Positions 32,717-32,767 of a stretch of 32,767 nucleotides of DNA are shown in pieces (position 1 is the stretch's first letter; the number at the start of each line of letters is the position of its first letter). The translations under genes and the position numbers were made by a program. The notes beneath the pieces were generated by a model, which saw only the letters and a list, made by a program, of their open reading frames with translations, did no database searches and was not told the origin of the DNA. This DNA is from an uncultured Planctomycetaceae bacterium (lineage in GTDB: Bacteria > Planctomycetota > Planctomycetia > Planctomycetales > Planctomycetaceae): positions 1 to 32,767 of the forward strand of contig CAIYBH010000134.1 of the NCBI GenBank assembly GCA_903924405.1, read 5' to 3'.

Positions 32717-32767
32717 TCGGGGATGAGGGGGTGAAAAAGCTGCTAAACCAATGGCCGCAGGTTCACT

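Overview
The window looks like chromosomal DNA from a planctomycete (Planctomycetota, probably Planctomycetales). The main evidence is gene content: a protein with Big_2-like, DUF1549 and DUF1553 domains, a DUF1501 protein with a twin-arginine start, a two-heme 'planctomycete cytochrome c' type protein, a PPC-domain secreted protein, an unusually long SecA, and a Kdo transferase. GC-rich coding sequence and several families of short dispersed repeats fit this. No rRNA, tRNA, CRISPR array or intact mobile element was found.

Layout, left to right. (1) 1-2551, minus strand: sbcD followed by sbcC with a one-base overlap; sbcC runs off the left edge. (2) 2552-3169: no gene, one strong stem-loop. 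(3) 3170-5531: a small lipoprotein gene (+) converges on a two-heme secreted cytochrome gene (-), and the two share a repeat-built bidirectional terminator at 3544-3666. (4) 5532-5749: a divergent promoter region. (5) 5750-19156, plus strand: PPC-domain protein, DUF1549/DUF1553 protein, a repeat patch, a GT-C type membrane glycosyltransferase, a two-gene sodium/solute symporter unit, DUF1501 protein, a secreted alpha/beta hydrolase, and a glucose dehydrogenase with its own promoter. (6) 19327-26743, minus strand: an HD-PAS-GGDEF signalling protein, secA and waaA, in transcription order. (7) 27384-27776, minus: a small SET-domain protein. (8) 28349-31964, plus: carA, ndk with a good terminator, and a secreted SGNH-like protein that has lost its catalytic residues. 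(9) 31965-32767: no intact gene, only a transposase remnant and four kinds of repeat.

How the genes fit together. The 5.7-17.9 kb block encodes mostly secreted or membrane proteins (heme-binding motifs, PPC and Big_2 beta domains, a sulfatase-like DUF1501 protein, an esterase-like hydrolase, a Na+ symporter). This suggests breakdown and uptake of an extracellular substrate, but the substrate cannot be read from the sequence. DUF1549/DUF1553 and DUF1501 genes normally sit side by side; here about 4.8 kb carrying a glycosyltransferase and a symporter separates them. secA and waaA are closely spaced and probably co-transcribed, joining protein export to Kdo (lipopolysaccharide core) transfer.

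Most worth following up: five imperfect W-containing repeats that enlarge the helical-wing region of SecA; the HD-PAS-GGDEF protein with a degenerate GYP motif, no I-site and an unrecognised C-terminal domain; the repeat-derived bidirectional terminator; a dyad filling a promoter spacer at 5671-5687; and an SGNH-like protein lacking its Ser, Asn and His. I did not see a clear defence or other wholly new multi-gene system.
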